Positions 10,884 to 19,917 of a DNA stretch of 64,000 nucleotides are shown in pieces. The notes beneath the pieces are model-generated. The model saw only the letters and a program-made list of their open reading frames with translations, was not told the origin of the DNA and searched no databases. This stretch comes from Rhodospirillaceae bacterium (GTDB taxonomy: Bacteria > Pseudomonadota > Alphaproteobacteria > Kiloniellales > DSM-21159). The position numbers and the translations under genes are program-made. Within the stretch, counting starts at the first letter, position 1, and each line of letters begins with the position of its first letter. Location: the NCBI GenBank assembly GCA_006969625.1, contig CP030885.1, forward strand, positions 248,001-312,000, in the 5' to 3' direction.

Positions 10884-13559
10884 TCAGGCCGCCCGCACGG
10901 TGGCGAGGAACTCGCCGACCTGCGTCTTCAGCAACTCGGTCTGCTCGCCCATCGCGCCGGCGGCGTCGAGCACCGCGTCGGCGGCGCTGCCGGTCTCCTC
11001 GGCGGTGCCGGTCAGCTCGGCGATGTTGGTGTTGACCTCGTCGGTGCCGGCCGAGGCCTGGCGCACGGTGCCGGCGATTTCGTCGGTGGCCGCGTCCTGC
11101 TCGGTCACCGCGGCGGCGATCGCCTCGGCGATCTCGTTCATCTCCAGGATGGTCTTGCCGATCTCCTGGATGGCCAGCACGGACTCCTTGGTGGCGCTCT
11201 GCATGCCGCCGATCTGGCTGGCGATCTCCTCGGTCGCCTTGGCCGTCTGGCTGGCCAGGCTCTTGACCTCGCTGGCGACGACGGCGAAGCCCTTGCCGGC
11301 CTCGCCGGCGCGCGCCGCCTCGATGGTGGCGTTGAGCGCCAGCAGGTTGGTCTGCTCGGCGATCTCCTGGATCAGCGTCACCACGGCGCCGATCTTCTCG
11401 GCCGCCTGGGCCAGGCCCTCGACCTTCTCGTTGGTCGACTCGACCTTCTGGCGCGCCTGGTTGGCGATCCCGGTCGACTGCCCGACCTGGCGGCCGATCT
11501 CGCTGATCGAAGCGGCGAGTTGCTCGGCGGCGCTGGCGGCGGCGTTGACCGAGCCGGCGGTCTGCTGGCTGGCCCCGGCGACCGCCGCGGCGCGCTTGGT
11601 CGCCGACTGGGCGGCGTCGGCCATGCGCTGGGCGGTCGACTGCATGCCCTCCGAGGCGGTGGCGAGCGATTCGACCACCTGGGCGACGGTCTGCTCGAAG
11701 CCGCCGGCCAGCTCCAGCATCTCCTGCCGGCGCTTCGCGGCCGTGGCCCGCCGCTCCTCCTCGGCGCGGGCGCGCTCGGCCTCGGCCCCGGCCAGGTCGT
11801 GGCGCAGGCTTTCCAGCGCAGCGCCCATGTCGGCCAGCTCGTCGCGCCCGCGGACCGTCACGGCGCTGCCCAACTCGCCGCCGGCGATGCGTCGCATGTC
11901 CTCGCCCAGGCCGCGCAGGCGGCGCAGCAGGCTGCGGCCGACGTAGAGCCAGGCGACCAGGCCGGCGACGACCAGCGAAGCGGCCGCCAGCGCCAGCAGC
12001 AAGATGCGGCCCTGGGCGATGGCGGCGGCGACCGTCGCGGCGCCCGTCGCCACCTCGTCCTGCGCAGCCTGCACCAGGTCGGCGACCTGCCGGTCGAGCG
12101 CGCTCGCCGCCTGGCGTGCGGCGGCGAGCGCCGCCTCGGCCTCGGCGTGGACCGCCAGGGCCTCGGTGCGCCCGGCGAAGGCGCTTTCGTCGCCTTCGCC
12201 GAAGGCGGCCAGGGTGGCGATGCGTTCGCGCAACTCCTCCGTCTCGGCGCTGGCCGGCAGCTCGTCGAGGGTGGCGGCGAGACGGTCGCGGATCAGGCCG
12301 AAGCGCTGCTGCAGCGGGCCGAGGTAGCCGACATCGGGCGCGCTGGCGGCGCGCATCATGGTGTTGGTCAGGTCGGCGACATCGGCGCGCACCTCGAGCA
12401 GGTGGCGAAGCTGGCCGACGCCGTCGCTCATCAGCGCTCCGATCGCCTTGCTGGCGTCGCCGGTGGCCTGCTCGCTGCCCAGGACCACGTTGAAGTTCGC
12501 CTCGTCGACCAGCGGCGCCAGCACCTGCAGCATCTCCTTCTGCACGCTCAGCACGTCGGCGACCAGGGCGTCCAGCCGCGCCTCGGCGAGCTGGCGCTCG
12601 GCCATGTCCCAGCCGCTCAGCCCGAGCCAGTGCTCGCGCAGGCTGAACACGGTCTGCTCGCCCTGGCCGAACTCGGCGAGCAGCAGCGACAGCAGTCGGG
12701 CCTCCTCGACGCCGGGGAAGTCGTCCGGCATCTGGCCGAGGCTTTTGTCGATGCGGTCGACGGCACCGATCAGGCGCTCGCGCAGGGCGGGCAGGGAGTC
12801 GGCGTCGCCGGTGTTGGCCGCCTCGGCGATCAGGCCGCCGACCAGGTTGACCTCGGCCAGCACCTCCAGGGCGCCGCGCAGGGCCCCGACCTCGCGGTTC
12901 ATCAGGGTCGAGATCGCCTGGCCGGTGTCGGTCGTCACCTCGTCGGCGCGCATCACCAGATCGAAGCTGGCGTCGTCGATCAGGATGGCGAGCCGGCCGG
13001 CCAGCGCGCCCTGCACCTCCTCGAGGGCGGCGACCTGCGCGTCGCTCGCCTGCAGCAGGGCGTGTGCACCCTGCACGGCGGTGTCGAGCCGCTCCAACTC
13101 GGTGGCCAGGCGGTCGATCTCGGCGCCGATGGTCTCCAGATGGGCGGCGTCGCCGCCAGCGGCCCGCAGCTCGGTCAGCTCGTCGCGCAGGCGCTGCAGC
13201 TTCGCAGACAGGTCCGCGACCACCGCTTCGCGGGTCGCCGCGTCGGGCGCCGCCGCCAGGGTCGGTGCCGCCGCGGCCAGGCCGGCGGAGCCGCTCGACA
13301 GGCGCAGCGCCGTGGTCATCGCCGGCACGTCGCGGTTCAGCGCCTGCTGCACCTGTCGGTCGACGTGGTCGTAGGACAGCCAGGCGACGCCGGCGGCCAC
13401 CAGGGTCAGGGCGGCGACGCCACCGAAGGCGAGGAACAGCTTGCCGCCGATCCCAACGGCACGGCGCCGGCGGCGCGCGTCGTCCGCGGGCGCGGCGGTC
13501 GGTGCGGCGCTCTCGTTCGCCTCGGTCTCGGGTGCGGTCTCGATGTCGTAGCGGGACAT
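10884..13559 (-). CDS. Methyl-accepting chemotaxis protein with very large sensor region
   Basis: An 891-residue chemoreceptor. A cytoplasmic N-terminal tail is followed by a first membrane segment (about 37-60). A long, all-helical extracytoplasmic region of roughly 460 residues contains repeated DEAxFxVVxxAD-like helices at about 190-220 and 335-365. A second membrane segment ([22 protein letters not shown]) and a HAMP domain follow. The signalling hairpin tip is [20 protein letters not shown], then [17 protein letters not shown]. Helical repeats suggest a duplicated sensor module. No CheR-tethering pentapeptide is seen at the C-terminus (FLATVRAA). The gene lies 95 bases after a periplasmic binding protein in the same direction. 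Confidence 0.93.
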   Translation of the reverse strand: MSRYDIETAPETEANESAAPTAAPADDARRRRRAVGIGGKLFLAFGGVAALTLVAAGVAWLSYDHVDRQVQQALNRDVPAMTTALRLSSGSAGLAAAAPTLAAAPDAATREAVVADLSAKLQRLRDELTELRAAGGDAAHLETIGAEIDRLATELERLDTAVQGAHALLQASDAQVAALEEVQGALAGRLAILIDDASFDLVMRADEVTTDTGQAISTLMNREVGALRGALEVLAEVNLVGGLIAEAANTGDADSLPALRERLIGAVDRIDKSLGQMPDDFPGVEEARLLSLLLAEFGQGEQTVFSLREHWLGLSGWDMAERQLAEARLDALVADVLSVQKEMLQVLAPLVDEANFNVVLGSEQATGDASKAIGALMSDGVGQLRHLLEVRADVADLTNTMMRAASAPDVGYLGPLQQRFGLIRDRLAATLDELPASAETEELRERIATLAAFGEGDESAFAGRTEALAVHAEAEAALAAARQAASALDRQVADLVQAAQDEVATGAATVAAAIAQGRILLLALAAASLVVAGLVAWLYVGRSLLRRLRGLGEDMRRIAGGELGSAVTVRGRDELADMGAALESLRHDLAGAEAERARAEEERRATAAKRRQEMLELAGGFEQTVAQVVESLATASEGMQSTAQRMADAAQSATKRAAAVAGASQQTAGSVNAAASAAEQLAASISEIGRQVGQSTGIANQARQKVESTNEKVEGLAQAAEKIGAVVTLIQEIAEQTNLLALNATIEAARAGEAGKGFAVVASEVKSLASQTAKATEEIASQIGGMQSATKESVLAIQEIGKTILEMNEIAEAIAAAVTEQDAATDEIAGTVRQASAGTDEVNTNIAELTGTAEETGSAADAVLDAAGAMGEQTELLKTQVGEFLATVRAA

Positions 13560-13610
13560 GGGTGTGGCTCTCTTGGCGATGGCGCGGCGCGGGTCGGGAA
13601 CGGGAGCAGG

Positions 13611-13641
13611 TGGCCGCGGCCAGGGCGCCGCGCCGCGGCCA
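13611..13641. terminator. Hairpin between binding-protein and chemoreceptor genes (possible attenuator)
   Basis: A perfect 10-bp stem, TGGCCGCGGC (13611-13620) with GCCGCGGCCA (13632-13641), in the 95-base gap. It has no T-run. It could partly terminate or stabilise the upstream binding-protein message, giving more binding protein than receptor (inference). Confidence 0.4.
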
Positions 13642-13654
13642 CGCAGGCCCGAGG

Positions 13655-14887
13655 TCAGGAGCCCGGTGTCAGGCTCTGCACCGACTTGAAGCTGCCGTCG
13701 GGCTCGATGACCGTCAGGTAGACCTCGTCGGAGCCCTGGTTGTCGCCGGCGCCGTAGGTCAGGGTGACGCCGCCGAAGTCGAAGGGGTCGCCCTGGTAGA
13801 TCGCGTCCAGGAAGGCCTGCCGCGTGATCCGGCCGTCGACCCGGCGCAGCGCCTCGACCGCCAGGCGGCCGACCAGATAGCCCTCCAGGCTGACGAAGCC
13901 CGGCTCGGCCTCCGGCGCGTGCGCCTGCAGCGCCGCCTGGTAGTCGGCGACCACGGGCACCGAGCTGTCCCAGGGGAAGGGCACCACCTGGGTGATCACC
14001 ACCCCGGCGCCGTGCTCGCCGAGCTCGGCCGCCAGCGCCTTGGAGCCGACGAAGGAGATGTTCACGAAGACCGGATCCATCTTCAGCGTCTTGGCCAGGC
14101 GGATGAACTCGGCGGCCGGTTTGTAGGCGCCGACGATCACCACAGCCTGCGGGTTGGCCTTGCGGATCTCCAGCAGCGCCGACTTCACCGCGGTGGTGTT
14201 GCGCTGGTAGGTGCCCTCGGCGGCCAGGCTCATGCCCTTGGCCTCGAGCGCCTTGGTGACTCCGGACAGGCCGACGCGGCCGAAGGAGTCGTCCTGGTAG
14301 AGGATGGCGATGCGCTCAAAGCCGAGGTCGCCGGTCAGGTGCTCGATCCATGCCGCCGTCTCGGCGTCGTAGGTGTTGCGCAGGTTGACGACGTTGGTCA
14401 GCGCCGGATCGCGCAGGAAGCCGGCGCCGGTGAAGGGGCCGACGAAGGGCACGCCGGCGTCGGTGGCGATCGGCTGAGTCGCCTTCGAAGTGGGGGTGCC
14501 GACCGGGCCGATCAGCGCGAAGACCCGCTCTTGCTCGATCAGCGCGCGGGTGTTGGCGACCGAGGCCTCGGGCTCGTAGCCGTCGTCCTTGGCGATCAGC
14601 TCCAGGGTGCGGCCCTGGACGCCGCCGGCCGCGTTGGCCTCGGCGAAGGCGGCCTCGATCCCCAGCCGCATGCCGCTGCCAAGGGCCGCCGCCGGCCCTT
14701 CGAGGGCGGCCGACTGGCCGAAGAGAATGCGCTCGGCGCTGACGCCGGTCTCGGCGAGCGCCGGGGCGTGGGCCAGCGAACCGGCGGCGAGGGCGAGAGC
14801 GGCGGCCAGCGCCTGCGGGCGCCGGACCAGACCGCGGAACCGCGCGCCGAGGCGCGCGCGTTCGAGGCTCAAGGAAGCAAGGCTCAT
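13655..14887 (-). CDS. Periplasmic substrate-binding protein, branched-chain amino acid (Peripla_BP_6) type
   Basis: A 410-residue type I periplasmic binding protein. The ATG at 14887 has GGAGGAGA upstream and starts a signal peptide ([21 protein letters not shown]). Mature motifs include [23 protein letters not shown], the LivJ-type [14 protein letters not shown], and a C-terminal [19 protein letters not shown]. No permease or ATPase gene is nearby. It is followed by a chemoreceptor, so it may deliver ligand to the receptor rather than, or as well as, to an importer. Related orphan binding proteins bind amides, urea, amino acids or aromatic acids; the ligand here is unknown. Confidence 0.88.
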   Translation of the reverse strand: MSLASLSLERARLGARFRGLVRRPQALAAALALAAGSLAHAPALAETGVSAERILFGQSAALEGPAAALGSGMRLGIEAAFAEANAAGGVQGRTLELIAKDDGYEPEASVANTRALIEQERVFALIGPVGTPTSKATQPIATDAGVPFVGPFTGAGFLRDPALTNVVNLRNTYDAETAAWIEHLTGDLGFERIAILYQDDSFGRVGLSGVTKALEAKGMSLAAEGTYQRNTTAVKSALLEIRKANPQAVVIVGAYKPAAEFIRLAKTLKMDPVFVNISFVGSKALAAELGEHGAGVVITQVVPFPWDSSVPVVADYQAALQAHAPEAEPGFVSLEGYLVGRLAVEALRRVDGRITRQAFLDAIYQGDPFDFGGVTLTYGAGDNQGSDEVYLTVIEPDGSFKSVQSLTPGS

Positions 14888-15249
14888 GGTGGCAGTCTCC
14901 TCCGATCGCTTCTTGGCGCCCGCCGCAGCGATGCGGTCAAACCCGTATGTCGAGCGCTGATCGAAAAGACTGCGCGGAAAAGTTTGCCAGCGAGTTAATT
15001 CGATTACATAGGATGAAATGCGCCGAAGGGCGCAGACCATGGTGTGATGGCTCCGACGTTCGGCACGTTGCACGTGCGGAGACCGCTCACACCGGAATCG
15101 CATGGCTATGAGAATGGCATGTCCCGAGTTCCACCGCTTCCGACGTTCGATGCAACGCGTTTCGGGTTCGGGACACTGCGCCGATGTCCGATCGAGTGGC
15201 ACCACTCTTCGGTTCCGCTGGGCGGACACGAACCGCCTAGACCATGGCT
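14888..15249. other. Intergenic region upstream of the binding-protein gene
   Basis: This 362-base gap separates two minus-strand genes. It contains a locally AT-rich stretch (about 14985-15020, including GAGTTAATTCGATTACATAG) that probably carries the promoter of the binding-protein gene. It also has a short hairpin, TGCGCC-GAAG-GGCGCA, near 15018-15033. No gene with a plausible start and composition was found. Confidence 0.5.
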
Positions 15250-16530
15250 CTAGACCTGCCGCTCCAGCAGGCGTTCGTCGAAGGGGTAGCGCGAGATCAG
15301 CTCGACGCCGGTTTCGGTGACGACCACCTCCTCCTCCAGCTTGACGCCCTCGGCTCCGTCGACCTCGCCGATGTAGCTCTCGACCGAGACCACCAGGCCG
15401 GGCTCCAGGATGCCGTCGGAGGAGTAGGCGTCGAAGTCGCCCTTGTGGGCGACCAGCGGCGTCTCGCCGTGCAGGCCGACGCCGTGGACGATCGAGGGGT
15501 AGCGCCGGTCGTAGAAGCGCTCGGGGATCGGCCAGGCCAGCTCGGTCAGCTCGCGGTAGCTCATGCCCGGGCGCATCACCGCGATGTTGTGCTGCACCTG
15601 CTCCCAGGCCATGCGGTAGAGCGACTTCTGGTAGCCGCTCGGCCGGCCGGGCCCGCAGAAGAAGGTGCGCGAGAAGTCCGAGTAGTAGCCGTCGCAGCCG
15701 ATCGTGTCGGTATCCAGGCAGACCAGCTCGCCGGGGCGCACGCGGCGCTCGGCCGCCTCGTTGAACCAGGGGTTGGTGCGCGGGCCGGAGTTCAGCAGCC
15801 GGGTCTCGATCATCTCGCCGCCCTGGCGGATCACCTCGCCGTACATCGTGCCGAACAGCTCGGTCTCGCTGACGCCTGGACGGATCGCCTGCTCGACGGC
15901 ATGCACCGCGGCTTCCGTGGCGGCCATGGAAACCTGCAGGCAGGCCAGCTCCTCCGGCGTCTTCAGGCGGCGGGCGTGCAGCAGCCGGCCGGCGACGTCC
16001 TCGACCTGCAGTCCTTCGGCCTGCAGCGCGAGGGCGTGGATGTGGGTGCAGCGGTCGAGGCCAACGCGGGTCAGCCCGCCGCCGTGGGTGCGCACCAGGT
16101 CGGCGATCTCCTGCGCGAAGGGGCGGGCGGCGCCGTGGTCGCGGCTGTTCACCTGGGTCCAGACCACCTTGGAGGTGCGCGACTCGGCAATCGTCTCCAG
16201 GTGGGTCGAGACGTGCGCCGAGCCGGGATACTCGAACAGGATCACCGGCCCGTCCTGCGGCACGTAGATGTAGCGCGTCGAGTTGCGCAGGAAGTAGCCG
16301 AACATGTTGCGCGAGCCGGTGGCGTAGCGTTGGTTGTTCGGGTCGAACAGCACCACGGCGGCCAGATCCCCCTCGCGCATCATGGCGCGCACGCGCGCCA
16401 GCCGGCCGGCGCGCAGGGCCTCGGGCGCGAAGGCGCGCGGGGTGTTGTCGGCATTGCCGGTCAGTCCGTCGCGCGCGCCGTCGCGCAGCACCGGCACCTC
16501 GGCATGGACGTTGGGGGCTTCGACGTTCAT
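15250..16530 (-). CDS. M24-family metalloenzyme, DddP-like (Xaa-Pro peptidase superfamily)
   Basis: A 426-residue pita-bread-fold enzyme. An N-terminal creatinase domain is followed by the catalytic domain with D273, D275, D285, H349, E384 and E399. From memory, the spacing of these six residues equals that of the iron ligands of the DMSP lyase DddP (D295, D297, D307, H371, E406, E421 in the Ruegeria enzyme), and differs from the D-x10-D spacing of ordinary prolidases. However, the position of the DddP catalytic Asp377 is Gly355 here (HGVGLHGETP). It is therefore DddP-like in metal site but may not cleave DMSP. A dioxygenase gene lies 30 bases upstream in the same direction. Confidence 0.8.
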   Translation of the reverse strand: MNVEAPNVHAEVPVLRDGARDGLTGNADNTPRAFAPEALRAGRLARVRAMMREGDLAAVVLFDPNNQRYATGSRNMFGYFLRNSTRYIYVPQDGPVILFEYPGSAHVSTHLETIAESRTSKVVWTQVNSRDHGAARPFAQEIADLVRTHGGGLTRVGLDRCTHIHALALQAEGLQVEDVAGRLLHARRLKTPEELACLQVSMAATEAAVHAVEQAIRPGVSETELFGTMYGEVIRQGGEMIETRLLNSGPRTNPWFNEAAERRVRPGELVCLDTDTIGCDGYYSDFSRTFFCGPGRPSGYQKSLYRMAWEQVQHNIAVMRPGMSYRELTELAWPIPERFYDRRYPSIVHGVGLHGETPLVAHKGDFDAYSSDGILEPGLVVSVESYIGEVDGAEGVKLEEEVVVTETGVELISRYPFDERLLERQV

Positions 16531-16560
16531 CGCTCTCGCTCTCCCGTTCGATGTGGCCGC

Positions 16561-17430
16561 TTACTGCGACCGGGCGGCGGCCAGGTGCGCGTCCGTCACG
16601 CGGCCGAACAGGGCCTTGGTGCGCGCCGGGTCGCCGATCGCGCCGGCCTCTTCCGTGTAGCCCAGGATCAGGGTGTGGCGCGCGCGGCCGCCCGCGACCG
16701 GCGCCACGCGGTGCAAGGCGTTGCGGCCGAAGAAGATCTGCAGGTCGCCGGGCCGCAGGTCGAGCGCGCGCACCGCCGTGCGGTCGCCGTCCAGCACGGC
16801 CGCCACGCCGGCCTCGTTCTCCTCGGTCGCCGAACGCAGGCCGGGACAGTACTCGAAGCTGCCGCCTGCCTCCGGCCGCTGGGTCATCAGCGAGACCACG
16901 AAGTCGGTGTTGTCGAAGTGCCAGGGATGGGTGCAGCCGGGCCTCAGCACGTTGATCACCAGACCGGCCAGGGGATCGGCGTACTCGTACAGGCGGTCGG
17001 CTCCGACCACGGCGGCGACGAAGCGCTGGAGGCCGGCATGATGGTAGAGGGCGCGCGCGGCGCTGCCCGGCGCGATCAGGTCGCCGCCGACGAACCCGTT
17101 GGAGCGTTCCAGGAAGCGGCGGCGCGGATGACCGGCCGGCAGGCCGGCCTCGTCGCTCTGCGGGCCGCTGCCGTAGGGATTGGTGCGGCGCACCTCGACG
17201 TGCGCCCGGTGCGTCAGGGCGCGCGACTGCGCCTGCAGCGCCGCCAGGCCGGCCGGCGTGACGAAGTCGCGTAGAACCAGGCAGCCGGTCTCGGCGATGC
17301 GCGCGCGCGCCTCGGCGACCAGCCGGCGGCCGTCCGGCGCGTCCAGCCGGTCGACGGGGTAGCGGGCGAGATCGATCGGGCAGGAGGGGGCGGACGGCGC
17401 TTGGGCGGTGGGCGCGAACGCGAGCGACAT
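16561..17430 (-). CDS. Fe(II)/2-oxoglutarate dioxygenase, HalD/PhyH-like
   Basis: A non-haem iron hydroxylase candidate of 289 residues; start ATG 17430 (MSLAFAPTAQ), with GAGGAC further upstream. The facial triad is visible: HPWHFDNTDF gives HxD, and the distal His is in NALHRVAPV. The 2-oxoglutarate-binding Arg follows in RARHTLILGY. The sequence between (VVSLMTQRPEAGGSFEYCPGLR) resembles the HalD/ArpA group. Because the Asp of HxD is retained, hydroxylation rather than halogenation is expected. It is divergent from a LysR regulator 131 bases away and is followed by the DddP-like gene; the three probably form one unit. Confidence 0.82.
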   Translation of the reverse strand: MSLAFAPTAQAPSAPSCPIDLARYPVDRLDAPDGRRLVAEARARIAETGCLVLRDFVTPAGLAALQAQSRALTHRAHVEVRRTNPYGSGPQSDEAGLPAGHPRRRFLERSNGFVGGDLIAPGSAARALYHHAGLQRFVAAVVGADRLYEYADPLAGLVINVLRPGCTHPWHFDNTDFVVSLMTQRPEAGGSFEYCPGLRSATEENEAGVAAVLDGDRTAVRALDLRPGDLQIFFGRNALHRVAPVAGGRARHTLILGYTEEAGAIGDPARTKALFGRVTDAHLAAARSQ

Positions 17431-17560
17431 GGCGGAGAGAAGTCCTCGATCCGGTGGCTGGGACGGGACCGGCGACGGCCGCTCCCGCTTGACACCTACG
17501 TCTCCGGCATCGATAAGCGAAACGAAGATGTTCAATCTATTTCATGATGGATCGTTGTAG

Positions 17561-18427
17561 ATGAGTGCGAGCGCGCTCGCCCCCGAGCTGCTGCGCAGCT
17601 TCCTCGCGGTGGCCGAGGCCGGCAGCTTCTCGGCCGCCGCGCGCCGGGTGAATCTGACCCAGTCGGCGGTCAGCCTGCACATCAAGCGCCTGGAGGAGCG
17701 GCTCGACCGCCGCCTCTTCGCGCGCACCAGCCGCAGCGTGCGCCTGACGCCCGAAGGCGGTGCGCTGGTGCCCTACGCGCGCCGACTGCTGCGCCTGCAG
17801 GAGGCGGCGGAGGCGGCGATCGGCCGGATCGGCGACGGGCCGACGGTGCGCCTGGGCATCTCCGACGAGCAGGCCGACGCCTACCTGCCGCACGTGCTGC
17901 CCGCCTTCGCCGCCGGCTTCCCGCAGGCACGCCTGGAGATCGTCTGCGATCTCTCGCCCAACCTGGTGGCGCGCTTCGGCGAGGGGGATCTGGACCTGGC
18001 CTTGGCGATCCGCCATCTGGACGACCCGCCGGCGGCCGAGGTGCTGGCGATCGAGGAGTTGGTCTGGGTCGCCGGCCCCGGCCTGGACCTGGCGGCCGAT
18101 GCCGTGCTGCCGCTGGCCTTCAACCCGGAGGGCTGCGCCTTCCGCGCCCGCGCGCTGGAGGCTCTGACCCGGCGCGACCGAGCCTGGCAGATTCGCTACG
18201 AGAGCCAGAGCCCGACCGGGCTGAACGTCGCCGTCGCCGCCGGCCAGGCGTTGACCGTGAAGGCCACCCGCGCGGTGCCGCCGGGCTGCTTCGTGCCGGG
18301 CCCCGAGGCGGCGCTGCCCGGGCTGCCGCCGGCCGTGGTCGATCTGCATCGCGCGCCGACCGCCATCACCCCGGCGCACGACGCCCTGGCCGACCTGCTC
18401 GCCGAAGCGGTGCGGGCGGGGCACTAG
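17561..18427 (+). CDS. LysR-family transcriptional regulator
   Basis: A 288-residue regulator. The N-terminal winged helix is intact (LLRSFLAVAEAGSFSAAARRVNLTQSAVSLHIKRLEERL), followed by a periplasmic-binding-like effector domain starting near residue 90 (TVRLGISDEQADAYLP). It is divergent from the HalD-like dioxygenase, the usual geometry for a LysR protein and its target, so it probably controls the dioxygenase and the DddP-like gene. The shared 130-base region includes AT-rich sequence at about 17505-17560, but I could not fix a T-N11-A site with confidence. Its stop codon sits inside a long perfect palindrome. Confidence 0.93.
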   Translation: MSASALAPELLRSFLAVAEAGSFSAAARRVNLTQSAVSLHIKRLEERLDRRLFARTSRSVRLTPEGGALVPYARRLLRLQEAAEAAIGRIGDGPTVRLGISDEQADAYLPHVLPAFAAGFPQARLEIVCDLSPNLVARFGEGDLDLALAIRHLDDPPAAEVLAIEELVWVAGPGLDLAADAVLPLAFNPEGCAFRARALEALTRRDRAWQIRYESQSPTGLNVAVAAGQALTVKATRAVPPGCFVPGPEAALPGLPPAVVDLHRAPTAITPAHDALADLLAEAVRAGH

Positions 18428-18476
18428 GGTCTGGACCCATAACCGGGCGCACCCCGGTTATGGGTCCAGACCCTAG
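18424..18476. terminator. Perfect 24-bp inverted repeat overlapping the LysR stop codon
   Basis: The arms at 18424-18447 and 18453-18476 are exact reverse complements over 24 bases, with a 5-base loop (CGCAC). The TAG stop at 18425-18427 is within the left arm. No T-run follows. The length and perfection exceed an ordinary terminator. It may act as a bidirectional terminator between the LysR gene and the convergent lipoprotein gene, or be a mobile palindromic unit (inference). Confidence 0.7.
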
Positions 18477-18531
18477 GAAGTCGGACCAGAGGCGAGATCG
18501 CGTCCGTCCGATGGCTCGGCGCGCCCGCGGC

Positions 18532-18699
18532 TCAGGAGCCGCGGCGGGTCGGCCCTTCGCGGTCGAACATCGACCAGCCGTCGTTGCGCGGGACGCTCTC
18601 GCAGGCTGCGGCCAGCAGCAGCACGGCACTCAAGGCAAGCAATGGGGCAACGAGGCGCCCGCGTCGGAGTGACGAATCGCGGGTGAAGAGCCGAGGCAT
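18532..18699 (-). CDS. Small lipoprotein, 55 residues
   Basis: A short minus-strand gene with an excellent ribosome site: GGGAGG 8 bases before the ATG at 18699. The product has a basic start (MPRLFTRDSSLRRGR), a hydrophobic core and a lipobox LLAAAC with Cys33. A 22-residue polar tail follows (ESVPRNDGWSMFDREGPTRRGS). It should be lipid-anchored at the envelope. I do not recognise the family; it resembles the entericidin-like class only in size and layout. It is convergent with the LysR gene. Confidence 0.65.
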   Translation of the reverse strand: MPRLFTRDSSLRRGRLVAPLLALSAVLLLAAACESVPRNDGWSMFDREGPTRRGS

Positions 18700-18713
18700 C
18701 TGACGGTCCTCCC

Positions 18714-18750
18714 TGGCGTGGCAAGATGGCGTGGCAAGATCGCGTGGCCG
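18714..18750. repeat. Short tandem repeat upstream of the lipoprotein gene
   Basis: The 13-base unit TGGCGTGGCAAGA is repeated exactly at 18714-18726 and 18727-18739, then partly (TCGCGTGGCC). It lies just upstream of the lipoprotein ribosome site on the minus strand, so copy number would alter leader or promoter spacing. Confidence 0.7.
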
Positions 18751-18985
18751 GTCTGGAGCCGGCCGCAGGGTCGCCGCCCCGGACCGCCGGTCCGGCCCCT
18801 CGTGCGGGAGATGTGGCGGGACGGGCGATAACACGAGAGGTCGGCCTGTCACATCTGCGCGATGCGGCTTATGCGATGGCGACCCCGGGGGCCGCGCCAC
18901 CTCGGGAGGTTCCCGATACCCTTGATTGGCCTGTCGCGCCGCAGCATCTATGCCCGGCGGCAGACAGGGGGAGTCTCGAGCGGGC

Positions 18986-19864
18986 ATGACGGGCGGACAG
19001 AAGACGGCGGCGAAGCCCGCTGCGGGCGACGACGGCGTGCGGCGCATCCCGCCGCGCCAGCCGGGTTCGCTCGGCCGGCTGCAGGACCTGATCGAGAACG
19101 CCACCACCCAGAAGGTCATCGCCGGTCTGATCGCGCTGAACGCCGTCACCCTGGGGCTGGAGACCAGCGAGACGGCGATGGCGGCGGCGGGCGAGCTGCT
19201 CTATCTCGCCGACCGCATCCTGCTGTCGATCTTCACCGCCGAGATCCTGGCCAAGCTGGTCGTCTACCGCAGCCGGATCCACAAGGACCCTTGGAACGTC
19301 TTCGACATCCTGGTGATCGGCATCGCCTGGATGCCGGCGACCGGCGGGCTTTCGGTGCTGCGCGCCCTGCGCATCCTGCGCGTGCTGCGCCTGATCTCGG
19401 CGGTGCCTTCGATGCGCCGGGTGGTCACCGCGTTGCTGCGCGCGATCCCGGGCATGGGCTCGATCGTCGCGCTGCTGGCGCTGGTCTACTACGTCTTCTC
19501 GGTGATGGCGACGAAGCTGTTCGGCGCCAGCTTTCCCGAGTGGTTCGGCACCATCGGCGCCTCGGCCTACTCGCTGTTCCAGATCATGACGCTGGAATCC
19601 TGGTCGATGGGCATCGTCCGGCCGGTGATGGAGGTCTATCCCCTGGCCTGGGCCTTCTTCGTACCCTTCATCCTGGTCACCAGCTTCACCGTGCTGAACC
19701 TGTTCATCGGCATCATCGTCGACGCCATGCAGTCGCAGCACCAGGCCGAGGCGGACGAACTCGTCGCCGCCGAGGACGAGGCCCGCGCCGCCGATACCCG
19801 GAAGATCCTCGCCGAGCTGCAGGCCCTGCGCGTCGAGGTGGCCGAGCTCAAGCGGCGGGACTAG
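18986..19864 (+). CDS. NavAb/NaChBac-like voltage-gated sodium channel
   Basis: A 292-residue single-domain six-helix channel; the ATG at 18986 follows GGGGGAG. The voltage sensor S4 (about 122-140) has arginines at 126, 129, 132 and 135 spaced every three residues. The selectivity filter is TLESWSM at 202-208, the same string I recall for NavAb, so sodium selectivity is expected. S6 (VPFILVTSFTVLNLFIGIIVDAM) leads into a charged, predicted coiled-coil C-terminus (about 250-290) that would tetramerise the pore. Such channels are frequent in marine and alkaliphilic bacteria and link sodium entry to motility and pH control. It is transcribed alone. Confidence 0.92.
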   Translation: MTGGQKTAAKPAAGDDGVRRIPPRQPGSLGRLQDLIENATTQKVIAGLIALNAVTLGLETSETAMAAAGELLYLADRILLSIFTAEILAKLVVYRSRIHKDPWNVFDILVIGIAWMPATGGLSVLRALRILRVLRLISAVPSMRRVVTALLRAIPGMGSIVALLALVYYVFSVMATKLFGASFPEWFGTIGASAYSLFQIMTLESWSMGIVRPVMEVYPLAWAFFVPFILVTSFTVLNLFIGIIVDAMQSQHQAEADELVAAEDEARAADTRKILAELQALRVEVAELKRRD

Positions 19865-19891
19865 GGTCTGTCATCTGCCTGAAAACGCTTC

Positions 19892-19917
19892 GGGCCTTTC
19901 ATCGGTTTGAAAGACCC
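19892..19917. terminator. Hairpin after the sodium channel gene
   Basis: GGGCCTTTCA and TGAAAGACCC pair over 10 bases with one G-T type mismatch, 28 bases past the channel stop. There is no following T-run, so this is a likely but weak terminator. The rest of the 263-base gap to the TauE gene shows no gene. Confidence 0.4.

Noticed and set aside
11520-13721. 733-codon plus-strand frame opposite the chemoreceptor
   Set aside because: Shadow of the chemoreceptor gene; no start signal or family motif.
15250-16530. Calling the M24 protein a DMSP lyase outright
   Set aside because: The metal ligands fit DddP, but the catalytic Asp position is Gly, so the activity is not supported.
16561-17430. 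Halogenase function for the HalD-like protein
   Set aside because: Halogenases of this class replace the iron-ligand Asp by Gly or Ala; here HxD is intact.
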